A DNA stretch of 5,218 nucleotides, from contig JACDBP010000256.1 of the NCBI GenBank assembly GCA_013694835.1, forward strand, positions 1 to 5,218, read 5' to 3'. Position 1 is the first letter of the stretch, and each line of letters starts with the position of its first letter. The notes under the pieces were generated by a model. It was not told the DNA's origin, made no database searches, and worked only from the letters and a program-made list of their open reading frames with translations. Of the stretch, positions 1 to 5,218 are shown piece after piece. The position numbers and the translations under genes are program-made. This stretch comes from Chloroflexota bacterium. GTDB taxonomy: Bacteria; Chloroflexota; Limnocylindria; Limnocylindrales; CSP1-4.

Positions 1-651
1 CCCGTGCCGAGCAGGAGCCCGGCCCCGACCGCCACCCCCGGGCCGACCGGACTTCCGGCGCCGAGCGCGCCTCCCGGATCCGCCCCGACGACCGCAGCGA
101 CGTTCGATAAACGCTCCGAGATCGTACCGATGGGATTCCCGTTCTCCAAGGGCACGACCTACCGCTACCGCGACAACTACCTCGAGGGACGCTCCGGCGA
201 GCCGGAGCCGTACAACCACTGGTTCTCACGGCGCAACGGGGTCCTGCGCCGTGCCCATGACGGCGTCGACGTCTATGCTCGCCGGGGAGCGCGTGTTCTG
301 GCCCCGCTCGCGGGAACGGTCATCGATCCGAAGACACGTTGGAAGCCCTGGCGGCCCGATCGGTACGGCACGGTCGTGGTGATCGTCAGCGAAGAGCCCA
401 CGAGCGTCGGCTACACGGTGATCCTGTCGCACCTGGACAGGGCCGTCGTCAAGGTCGGCGGCCGCGTGCGGCGAGGTCAGTACGTCGGGACCAACGGTAC
501 GACAGGCAACGCCCAGGGTGGTACGCCGCACATCCACCTGGAGCTCCGAGCCCCGTTCGTGCTGCGCTGGCGCGAGCTCCGAACGTGGCGCCTCGTGGAC
601 GCGTTCAACCCCTACCCGAGCCTCCGCCGCGCTGATCCCAACCGGGACTGA
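1..651 (+). CDS. Secreted M23-family peptidoglycan endopeptidase, 5'-partial
   Basis: This is the C-terminal 217 codons of a zinc metallopeptidase of family M23 (LytM/lysostaphin type), which cuts peptide cross-links in peptidoglycan outside the membrane. The frame is open to the left edge; a GTG at 4 is the first possible start, but it lies inside a Pro/Ala/Ser/Thr-rich linker typical of exported proteins, so the signal peptide is probably outside the window. Counting from that GTG, residues 1-33 are the linker and the catalytic domain spans about 84-190. The family motifs are intact: HDGVD (H85 and D89, zinc ligands), SHLD (H143) and HIHLEL (H176 and H178, catalytic and zinc-binding), plus a typical GxxVxxGQxVGxxGxTG segment at 152-168. 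Such domains usually sit at the C-terminus, as here. The short tail (residues 190-215) is rich in Arg and Pro. Domain identity is secure; the exact substrate bond is not. Confidence 0.9.
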   Translation, partial: PVPSRSPAPTATPGPTGLPAPSAPPGSAPTTAATFDKRSEIVPMGFPFSKGTTYRYRDNYLEGRSGEPEPYNHWFSRRNGVLRRAHDGVDVYARRGARVLAPLAGTVIDPKTRWKPWRPDRYGTVVVIVSEEPTSVGYTVILSHLDRAVVKVGGRVRRGQYVGTNGTTGNAQGGTPHIHLELRAPFVLRWRELRTWRLVDAFNPYPSLRRADPNRD

Positions 652-659
652 TCTCGCGC

Positions 660-751
660 GGTCCCGGGTACCAGGACCAAGGTCCGGCTGGTAGGTCCTG
701 GGAGGCGGCGGTAGGTTCCGAGGACCCGCAGACGGTGATCGGAGACCTACC
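660..751. repeat. Cluster of GGTCC/GGACC inverted repeats and GGTAGGT repeats, possible operator region
   Basis: The 193-base gap between the M23 gene and the HTH domain is not random. GGTCC occurs at 660-664, 681-685 and 694-698, and its complement GGACC at 674-678 and 722-726. CCAGGACC (671-678) and GGTCCTGG (694-701) form a perfect 8-bp inverted repeat with a 15-nt loop. GGTAGGT occurs at 690-696 and 710-716, exactly 20 bp apart and within an imperfect 20-bp tandem repeat (690-709 and 710-729, 13 of 20 bases matching). The complement ACCTACC is at 745-751. A 20-bp period is about two helical turns, which suits protein binding on one DNA face, so an operator or promoter for the downstream HTH gene is plausible. 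The 8-bp hairpin could instead end M23 transcription, but no T-run follows. The repeats are seen directly; the function is inferred. No clear -35/-10 boxes are visible. Confidence 0.5.
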
Positions 752-844
752 ACGACAGCCGCTCGAGAGTCCGGATCCCTGCGCGCGGGCGCCCTTGCCG
801 GGCCACCGCCCACCGGCACCGCGCCCCGCGTCACGACGTCCACG

Positions 845-1213
845 CTGACCGTCGGTCGAGCGGCGCTGTACCTTGGCGTCCATCCGAACACCGTCCGCAC
901 CTGGACCGACCAGGGGCGGTTGCGCTGCCTGCGGATCAACGGACGGGGTGATCGGCGCTATCGGATCGAGGATCTCGATGCGTTCATCGCGGAGGCCGGC
1001 CGCGAATCTGCCTTTCGGATCGCGGCTGCCGAGGCACGGCGCGAGAACGCCCGGGCGACCGCCGAGTTCCTTCCCGAGCTGGGCAGGTTCGTTGGCCGCT
1101 CACCGGACCTCGATGCCGTCCTGCGTGAGCTGACCAAGGCGGTCAACCAGGCCCTGGCCGTGCCGTCCCCGACCTCGATAGCACCCGACGACGAGGTCGG
1201 CACCTCTGCCTGA
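845..1213 (+). CDS. MerR/excisionase-type winged-HTH DNA-binding protein, start uncertain
   Basis: The frame encodes a helix-turn-helix DNA-binding domain of the HTH_17/MerR type. Numbered from CTG 845, the helix-turn-helix is at about residues 2-20 (VGRAALYLGVHPNTVRTW), the wing at 25-40 (GRLRCLRINGRGDRRYR), and the family-typical DLDAF at 43-47 marks the domain end. An Arg/Ala/Glu-rich helix follows (about 48-75). Residues 85-101 (DLDAVLRELTKAVNQAL) resemble the linker and first helix that lead into a GAF domain in HTH-GAF sensor proteins, but the protein stops at 122. The start is a problem: this frame is open from 695 yet has no ATG, GTG or TTG before TTG 920, which lies inside the wing and would delete the recognition helix. 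CTG 845 sits where the domain should begin but has no ribosome binding site; CTG 779 is another option. A frameshifted or decaying gene is possible. It converges on the M15 peptidase gene 20 bp away. Confidence 0.62.
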   Translation: MTVGRAALYLGVHPNTVRTWTDQGRLRCLRINGRGDRRYRIEDLDAFIAEAGRESAFRIAAAEARRENARATAEFLPELGRFVGRSPDLDAVLRELTKAVNQALAVPSPTSIAPDDEVGTSA

Positions 1214-1233
1214 TCCCTGCCGATCCCCGAAGC

Positions 1234-1956
1234 CTAGTACCCCCCGCTGATCCAGAGCCACTGGCGGGTGGTGAGGCCGCTCTGGTGGATCTTCGCCGCG
1301 CGCTTGCGCCCGAAGTAGCGGTAGTGCCACGGCTCGTAGGCGTAGCACGTCGTGGCCTCCCGTCCCTTGGGGTAGGACATCACGAAGCCGTACTTCCACG
1401 CGTTGGCCTTGAGCCAGGCGCCGGCTTTCGTCGTCGCCCAGTCGGGGTAGTCCCACGGCGGACGGTTCGAGTCCTGGCTGCGGAGATCGAGCGTGGTTCC
1501 CAGCTGGTGCTCGGAGTGGCCGGGTCGCGCTGATATCTTGCGCGCCTCGGCTTCGCCGAGCTGGTCGATCCAGCCCTGGTAGACGGCCTGTTGCGTCTGG
1601 TAGCTGCGGTACGCGGACTGGACCTTGAACCCGGCACCCACGTCGCGTGCCGCGAACGACATCGCCCGCAGGTCCTGGATGATCAGCGAACGCACCGTGA
1701 AGCTGTCGCTGAGGCCGGCGTTGGCGGTGCTCACGCGGTCCGCCGGCGCGAACGATGAAGGGACCCGGTAGATCGTGTCGAGCAGGGTCGCCCGCCAGGT
1801 GGCGTACCACGGGTGCTTCGTCGTCACGTCTGCATAGCGGCAGGCGGGCAACGGCGAGGCGGCGAGCACCGGGCTGGCCGAGATGACCAGTGCCACCTGG
1901 ACGACGACCAACAGCGCCAGGACGCGGCGGCGGCGGCGAAGGCGTTGGGCGGACAT
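1234..1956 (-). CDS. Secreted M15B D-alanyl-D-alanine carboxypeptidase (VanY-type)
   Basis: This zinc carboxypeptidase removes the terminal D-Ala from peptidoglycan stem peptides outside the membrane. The chosen ATG at 1956 gives 240 residues and has a GAGGAG seven bases upstream; the ATG at 1983 in the same frame has no such site and would add nine residues. The N-terminus is a Sec signal: MSAQ plus a run of arginines (5-11), a hydrophobic core at about 12-27, and a likely cleavage after VLA (30-32). Family motifs are complete: SAYRSY (114-119; R117 substrate-binding), SEHQLGTTLD (148-157; H150 and D157 zinc ligands) and EPWHYRY (208-214; E208 catalytic, H211 third zinc ligand). Length and motif order match stand-alone VanY/DacB-type enzymes. 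No vanHAX-like or two-component genes are nearby, so a glycopeptide-resistance role is not supported; wall remodelling is more likely. It lies 96 bp downstream of the transporter operon on the same strand, and its own ribosome site suggests independent translation. Confidence 0.92.
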   Translation of the reverse strand: MSAQRLRRRRRVLALLVVVQVALVISASPVLAASPLPACRYADVTTKHPWYATWRATLLDTIYRVPSSFAPADRVSTANAGLSDSFTVRSLIIQDLRAMSFAARDVGAGFKVQSAYRSYQTQQAVYQGWIDQLGEAEARKISARPGHSEHQLGTTLDLRSQDSNRPPWDYPDWATTKAGAWLKANAWKYGFVMSYPKGREATTCYAYEPWHYRYFGRKRAAKIHQSGLTTRQWLWISGGY

Positions 1957-1963
1957 AGACCAT

Positions 1964-1969
1964 CTCCTC
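1964..1969 (-). promoter_or_regulatory. Ribosome binding site of the M15B peptidase gene
   Basis: GAGGAG on the minus strand, separated by seven bases from the ATG at 1956. This decides between the two in-frame ATGs, since the one at 1983 has no purine-rich sequence upstream. A third ATG at 1963, in another frame, overlaps this site and opens only a shadow reading frame. Confidence 0.8.
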
Positions 1970-1991
1970 GAGCCGCCGGCCATGGCCTCGT

Positions 1992-2033
1992 GCCGGACCA
2001 GGCCGATGCTAGCCGAAGGGGCTCCTGGCCGGC
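1992..2033 (-). terminator. Possible hairpin at the end of the amino-acid transporter operon
   Basis: GCCGG-A-CCAGG (1992-2002) pairs with CCTGGCCGGC (2024-2033), giving a ten-pair GC-rich stem with one bulged A (1997). Its 21-nt loop contains a second small stem, AGCC (2011-2014) with GGCT (2020-2023). It lies about 20 bp after the ATPase stop codon on the minus strand, where a terminator is expected. There is no T-run after it, so it may be a weak terminator, an mRNA 3' stabiliser, or part of the leader of the M15 peptidase gene that starts at 1956. Confidence 0.35.
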
Positions 2034-2052
2034 GTGCCGCTCGGAACCAGGC

Positions 2053-2814
2053 TCAGAGCCGCCCGGCGGCGATGACGCGCTGCAGGAAGCGTTGCGTTCG
2101 CTCCTGCTGCGGTGACCTCAGGAGCTGGTCCGGCGGACCCTGCTCCAGGATCACGCCCTCATCGAGGAAGCAGATCCGGTCGGCGACATCGCGGGCGAAC
2201 CCCATCTCGTGGGTCGCGAGGATCATCGTCATCCCGCCCTGCGCCAGCTCGCGAACGACGTCAAGGACCTCCGCTACCAGCTCCGGGTCGAGCGCACTGG
2301 TGATCTCGTCGAGCAACAGCAGATCGGGTCGCATCGCCAGCGCCCTGACGATGGCGACACGCTGCTGCTGACCGCCGGACAGCCGGTCGGGGTGGTCCTG
2401 GCGTTTCTCGACAAGGCCGAACCGATCCAGCAACTCATCGGCTCGGCGCTCGGCGTCGCCGCGTGACAGCCCGAGCACCTTCCGCGGTCCGAGCGTCACG
2501 TTGGCCAGGACCGACATGTGCGGGAAGAGGTTGAACGTCTGGAACACGATGCCGATCCGCTGCCGGTGCCGGTCCACGTCGGCGCCGCGCGCCGTGATCT
2601 CCTCGCTGCCGACGAAGATGCGCCCGCCGTCGATCTCCTCAAGCAGGTTGATGCATCGCAGCAGTGTCGACTTGCCCGAGCCTGAGGCGCCGATGAGCGC
2701 GACGACCTCGTGTTCGGCGACCGTCAGGTCGATCCCCCGCAGCACCTCCGTACGTCCGAACGACTTGTGCAGGCGTTGCACGCGCAGTGCCGGCACCGCC
2801 GCCGTGCCGCTCAC
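2053..2814 (-). CDS. Polar amino-acid ABC importer, ATP-binding protein
   Basis: This is the ATPase of the amino-acid uptake system, on the cytoplasmic face of the permease (GlnQ/HisP/ArtP family; 253 residues, a normal length). All motifs are present: Walker A GASGSGKST (42-50), Q-loop Gln92 in FQTFNLFPHMSV, signature LSGGQ (145-149) followed by QQRVAIVRALA, Walker B LLLLD (165-169) with catalytic Glu170, D-loop SALD (173-176) and switch His202 in ATHEM. The residue after the catalytic Glu is Ile171 where the family usually has Pro (DEPTSALDP); conservative variants at this position occur and it should not abolish activity. FNLFPHMSVLANV is typical of the polar amino-acid subfamily. The start is GTG at 2814, overlapping the permease stop as GTGA, so translation is probably coupled. 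The permease 3' end supplies only a weak GGCGGG-like ribosome site. Confidence 0.94.
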   Translation of the reverse strand: MSGTAAVPALRVQRLHKSFGRTEVLRGIDLTVAEHEVVALIGASGSGKSTLLRCINLLEEIDGGRIFVGSEEITARGADVDRHRQRIGIVFQTFNLFPHMSVLANVTLGPRKVLGLSRGDAERRADELLDRFGLVEKRQDHPDRLSGGQQQRVAIVRALAMRPDLLLLDEITSALDPELVAEVLDVVRELAQGGMTMILATHEMGFARDVADRICFLDEGVILEQGPPDQLLRSPQQERTQRFLQRVIAAGRL

Positions 2815-3716
2815 CGGAACCCGCCGCGTGCCTGCCCGCGCCGGCTCCTGGTGACCAGGTAGTCGGTGAGCCGGGCGAGCGGGACGGTGACGACGATGAA
2901 GACGAGCGCCGTGGCGAGATACGGCGTGAAGTTGAAGTTGCCCGCCTGCTTGATCTGCGATGCTCGGAAGATCTCCACGACGCCGATGAACGAGACCAGG
3001 ACGGTGTCCTTCTGCAGGCCGAGGAAATCGTTCAGCAGCGGTGGCACGATCCGCCGCACAGCCTGCGGGAGGATCACGTAGCGAAGCGCCTGGCTCCGTC
3101 GCAGGCCGAGTGAACGCGCCGCCGCCTCCTGGCTCGGGTGGACCGATTCGATGCCCGCGCGGTAGACCTCCGAGACGTACGCCGCGTAGATCATCGTCAA
3201 CGCGACGACCGCCCAGAAGAACGGATCGTTCGGGACACCCTCGATGTTGAGCCCGGGCACGCCGAAGCCGAGGAGGAAGATCACGAGGATCCCCGGAAGG
3301 CCCCGAAGCAGATCGGTGTAGGCCACCGCCAGCAGCCGCAGCGGAAAGAAGACCGGCCCGGGCAGACTGCGCATCACCGCCAGCACCAGACCAAAGAAGA
3401 GGACCAGCACCTCGGCGATCAGGAAAAGCTTGATGTTGGTCTGGAAGGCCCGCACGACCTCCGGCAGCGACTCCTCGAACAGCGGTCCGTTGAGGAAAGC
3501 CCTCTGGACGCGCGGAAAGTCCGGCGCCGTGACGACAGCCCAGGCGATGGCGCCGAAGAACAGGACGGTGCTGGCCACGGCGACCGAGACGGCCACGACC
3601 GGGTCCCCGCGGCGTGGCCGGCGGATGAGCACGCCAGGCCGGTGGCCGTCCGCGTCAGGACCGGGGCCGTCAGCGGCTTCGCCCTTGCCGCTTTCGGCGT
3701 CGGCCGCGCCGCTCAT
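2811..3716 (-). CDS. Polar amino-acid ABC importer, HisM-family permease
   Basis: This is the membrane subunit of the importer. From ATG 3716 it has 301 residues. A hydrophilic, acidic and Gly/Ala-rich cytoplasmic extension (about 1-38) precedes the first membrane segment (40-62). A short external segment follows (64-93), then membrane segments at about 95-115, 122-152, 166-186, 238-250 and 266-288. The EAA loop that docks on the ATPase is clear: EVYRAGIESVHPSQEAAARSLG (183-204) and then RYVILPQA. QTN (92-94) before the second segment and LRGLPG (137-142) are typical of the HisM/GlnP amino-acid family. The frame extends upstream to an ATG at 3827, but that start would overlap the binding-protein gene by 65 bases and add unrelated basic sequence, so 3716 is preferred although no good ribosome binding site precedes it. 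Only one permease gene is present, which suggests a homodimeric channel. Confidence 0.92.
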   Translation of the reverse strand: MSGAADAESGKGEAADGPGPDADGHRPGVLIRRPRRGDPVVAVSVAVASTVLFFGAIAWAVVTAPDFPRVQRAFLNGPLFEESLPEVVRAFQTNIKLFLIAEVLVLFFGLVLAVMRSLPGPVFFPLRLLAVAYTDLLRGLPGILVIFLLGFGVPGLNIEGVPNDPFFWAVVALTMIYAAYVSEVYRAGIESVHPSQEAAARSLGLRRSQALRYVILPQAVRRIVPPLLNDFLGLQKDTVLVSFIGVVEIFRASQIKQAGNFNFTPYLATALVFIVVTVPLARLTDYLVTRSRRGQARGGFR

Positions 3717-3762
3717 CGACGCGGTCCGGCGACGAGGATCGTTTCCGGCGCGGAGGGACGAA

Positions 3763-4860
3763 CTACTCCAGGACCGGTGCGCCCTGCCCGGTGATCCACT
3801 CGTCGACGATCGCCTGGAGCGTCCCATCGGCCTTGATCGCGGCGAGCGCCTGGTTGACGCAGCTCGTCAATGGACTGTCCTTGGTGAGGAGGACGCTGAA
3901 GTGCTCGGTCTCGGCGACCGTCGGCAGTGACCCGACGATGACCCCACCGTCTTCACTCAGCTGCACGTCGCGCATGAAGAATGCGGTCGGCAGGTCGACC
4001 ACGACGCCATCGATCTGCTTGGCCCGCAGGCCCGCCAGGGCGGCGTCCAGCGTGTCGTAGGCGCGCGGTTCGGGCGTCGGCTTGATCACGTCGGTGATGT
4101 ACGTGTAGCTCGTCGTCCCGACCTGGGTGCCGAGCCGATACGTTGCAAGGTCGGCGACCTTGGTGACCTTCGCGATCGGGTTGGCGCCCAGCGCCACGAC
4201 CGACTGGTTGACATCGAAGTAGCCATCGGTCAGGTCGACGGCCTCAGCACGCTTCGGGTTGTACGAAACCTGCGTCAGGTAGAGGTCGAACGACTTCTTG
4301 CCTGGCTGGATGGCGTTGTCGAACTTCACCGGCACCCAGCTGACGTCCGCCTGCTCGTAGCCGAGTGCCTTCGCGATGGCGTAGGCAGTCGCGCCCTCGA
4401 GGCCTTTGCCGTTGTTAGGATTGCCGATCTCCCACGCCGGATCCGCCGGGTCCGGATCGAAGTACGGCGGGAACGCCGGGTTGTCGGCGCCGATGGTCAG
4501 CTTGCCCGCGGCAAGCGTGCTGAGCGCCGGCTTCGTGCACTCGGCGCTGACGGTGGCGGCCGGGCTCGCCGTTGGCACGGGGCTCGCCGTTGGCACGGGG
4601 CTCGCCGTCAACACGGGGCTCACGGTGGGCACGGGGCTCTCGCTGGCGGTCGCCGTCGGGCTGCTCGGGCTGGTACTCGACGGTACCGAGGGCGATGTGG
4701 CGGGCGTTGCGGTGGCGGTCACGCTCGGCGTCGTGCTCGCGGTGGGCTGCGCGGCCGTCGGCGTTGCCTGGGCAGGCGTCGAGGTGGCTGCGCCACCGCT
4801 GCACCCCGTGACGATGAGCATCGCGATGGCCAGGGACGCGGTCACATCACGCTTCCGCAT
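3763..4860 (-). CDS. Amino-acid-binding lipoprotein of the ABC importer (SBP_bac_3 family)
   Basis: This is the extracytoplasmic ligand receptor that feeds the permease. ATG 4860 has AGGAGGAG just upstream and gives 365 residues. A basic N-terminus (RKR), hydrophobic core (8-17) and lipobox VTGC mark Cys20 as the lipidated residue. Residues 21-106 are a Ser/Thr/Pro/Ala linker, unusually long and ending in five hexapeptide repeats. The two-lobed domain starts at about 110: LTIGADNPAFPPYF (121-134) opens lobe 1, EGATAYAIAKALGY (155-168) is the standard helix, and VSYNPKR (198-204) supplies Arg204, the expected ligand-carboxylate contact. LGTQVGTTSY (243-252) is in lobe 2, and Asp289 in the VVVDLP segment is the expected amino-group contact. 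Cys108 and Cys334 could form a disulfide. The exact amino acid cannot be read from sequence. It is the first gene of the operon, 46 bp ahead of the permease. Confidence 0.93.
   Translation of the reverse strand: MRKRDVTASLAIAMLIVTGCSGGAATSTPAQATPTAAQPTASTTPSVTATATPATSPSVPSSTSPSSPTATASESPVPTVSPVLTASPVPTASPVPTASPAATVSAECTKPALSTLAAGKLTIGADNPAFPPYFDPDPADPAWEIGNPNNGKGLEGATAYAIAKALGYEQADVSWVPVKFDNAIQPGKKSFDLYLTQVSYNPKRAEAVDLTDGYFDVNQSVVALGANPIAKVTKVADLATYRLGTQVGTTSYTYITDVIKPTPEPRAYDTLDAALAGLRAKQIDGVVVDLPTAFFMRDVQLSEDGGVIVGSLPTVAETEHFSVLLTKDSPLTSCVNQALAAIKADGTLQAIVDEWITGQGAPVLE
4549..4638 (-). repeat. Five 18-bp tandem repeats encoding an SPVPTA-type hexapeptide
   Basis: Within the binding-protein linker, five consecutive 18-bp units encode residues 75-104: SPVPTV, SPVLTA, SPVPTA, SPVPTA and SPAATV. 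The central copies are nearly identical at DNA level (plus-strand unit GGGCTCGCCGTTGGCACG at 4562-4579 and again at 4580-4597), while the outer copies have diverged. This indicates growth of the linker by in-frame duplication. Each unit is six codons, so copy number can change without a frameshift. Confidence 0.85.
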
Positions 4861-4864
4861 GAGT

Positions 4865-4872
4865 CTCCTCCT
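4865..4872 (-). promoter_or_regulatory. Ribosome binding site of the binding-protein gene
   Basis: AGGAGGAG on the minus strand, four to six bases from ATG 4860 depending on which bases pair with 16S rRNA. It is the strongest ribosome site in the window and fixes the start at 4860 rather than the in-frame ATG at 4965. It also agrees with the lipoprotein signal beginning MRKR. Confidence 0.85.
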
Positions 4873-4976
4873 CACGATCTTCGCGCCACGCCCGCCGTCT
4901 TCCCGGGCACCAGACACCTGCGCCTCCGCAGCATCGCACAGACGACATCGACACTCCTCCTGCATCGAGTCGAGTC
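4873..4976. other. Intergenic region expected to hold the transporter operon promoter
   Basis: About 100 bases separate the binding-protein ribosome site from the SnoaL-like fragment. The operon's promoter should lie here or inside the fragment, on the minus strand, but I see no convincing -35/-10 pair. TGCATCG occurs at 4961-4967 and again at 4978-4984, with CGAGTCGAGT (4966-4975) between them; this small direct repeat could be an operator or chance. No hairpin resembling a riboswitch is evident. Confidence 0.3.
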
Positions 4977-5189
4977 TTGCATCGCCAGTTGGCAGGCGCC
5001 GTCATCTCGGTTCGATCGGGTCGCTCCACCGTCGCTACTGCGGCCGAACTCGGCCCTGTCTACCAGACCGTGTTCATCTTCGAATTTCGCGACGGCAAGA
5101 TCGAGAGGGAAACGGCCTATTGGAGTCAAGCCTTCGAGGCCCCCGAATGGCGCGCCAGGTGGACCCGACGCCAACTGGCGGAGGCTTGA
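4977..5189 (+). pseudogene. C-terminal half of a SnoaL-like (NTF2-fold) protein, 5'-truncated
   Basis: The frame ends with a stretch typical of SnoaL-like/ketosteroid-isomerase-fold proteins. Numbered from TTG 4977, it has PVYQTVFIFEFRDGKIERET (27-46), the central beta-strand pair and turn, followed by AYWSQAFEAPEWRARW (47-62), the usual C-terminal signature of this subgroup. Complete members have about 110-140 residues; here only 70 can be made and the helices of the N-terminal half are absent. The frame is open upstream to 4863 (stop at 4860) but contains no ATG or GTG, and its translation there does not look like the missing half, although resemblance may extend a few codons before 4977. 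No ribosome binding site precedes the TTG. A truncated remnant is the best reading, its 5' part lost next to the transporter operon's upstream region; a short expressed protein is less likely. Any original function cannot be assigned. Confidence 0.6.
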
Positions 5190-5218
5190 GTTTCCTGCAG
5201 ACCGCTCCCCAGCCGCCT

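Noticed and set aside
671..701. Intrinsic terminator of the M23 gene
   Set aside because: An 8-bp stem with a 15-nt loop is present, but no T-run follows and the same bases form part of a wider repeat pattern, so it is reported as a repeat instead.
226..939. Long minus-strand frame of 237 codons
   Set aside because: It lies opposite the M23 domain and the HTH start, has Arg/Pro/Gly-rich composition with no recognisable motif, and is a by-product of high GC content.
1234..1956. Vancomycin-resistance locus (vanY context)
   Set aside because: No ligase, dehydrogenase, VanX or sensor-kinase gene accompanies the peptidase; a stand-alone M15B enzyme is common in wall metabolism.
1100..1963. Minus-strand frame of 287 codons starting at an ATG seven bases before the M15 start
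   Set aside because: It runs in another frame over the motif-complete M15B gene and is Arg/Gly/Pro-rich with no domain signature.
3138..3794. Plus-strand frame of 218 codons opposite the permease
   Set aside because: Its charged Arg/Asp/Glu/His-rich composition is that of the antisense of a membrane protein; the permease motifs on the other strand are decisive.
3717..3827. Upstream extension of the permease to ATG 3827
   Set aside because: The extra 37 residues overlap the binding-protein C-terminus in another frame and are Ser/Arg-rich without homology-like features.
4549..4638. CRISPR-like array
   Set aside because: The 18-bp units are contiguous, without spacers, and encode a hexapeptide inside a gene.
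4861..4965. Upstream extension of the binding protein to ATG 4965
   Set aside because: It would put 35 charged, Cys-containing residues before a perfect lipoprotein signal and ignores the strong ribosome site at 4865-4872.

Overview
The window is GC-rich (roughly two thirds G+C) and compact, with exported proteins whose N-terminal parts are long Ser/Pro/Thr/Ala-rich linkers, strong GAGGAG-type ribosome binding sites on some genes and none visible on others. This style, together with an HTH protein that looks like the front end of an HTH-GAF regulator, suits an uncultured high-GC Chloroflexota lineage (Limnocylindria-like). A high-GC actinobacterium is the main alternative. No rRNA, tRNA or marker gene is present, so this placement is an inference.

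Layout, left to right. 1-651 (+): the 3' part of a secreted M23 (LytM/lysostaphin-type) peptidoglycan endopeptidase, cut by the window edge. 652-844: a non-coding stretch rich in GGTCC/GGACC inverted repeats and GGTAGGT repeats. About 845-1213 (+): a small MerR/excisionase-type winged-HTH DNA-binding protein with no ordinary start codon in its frame. It converges, with a 20-bp gap, on 1234-1956 (-): a secreted M15B (VanY-type) D-Ala-D-Ala carboxypeptidase. 2053-4860 (-): a complete polar amino-acid ABC importer operon, transcribed in the order solute-binding lipoprotein (4860-3763), inner-membrane permease (3716-2811) and ATPase (2814-2053). Permease and ATPase are coupled by a 4-nt stop/start overlap. 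4977-5189 (+): the C-terminal half of a SnoaL-like/NTF2-fold protein that has lost its N-terminal half, lying divergently from the transporter operon.

How the genes may work together. The importer is self-sufficient: a lipid-anchored binding protein delivers an amino acid to what is probably a homodimer of the single permease, driven by two copies of the ATPase. Two peptidoglycan hydrolases (M23 and M15B) share the left half with the HTH regulator. The carboxypeptidase lies just downstream of the importer genes on the same strand. A link between wall turnover, which releases D-Ala, and amino-acid uptake is possible but only suggested by proximity.

Most of the window is ordinary accessory or housekeeping content. 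The items most worth a second look are the repeat cluster at 660-751 in front of the HTH gene, that gene's missing start codon and truncated-looking C-terminus, the 18-bp tandem repeat in the binding-protein linker, and the truncated SnoaL-like fragment. I found no convincing novel multi-gene system.
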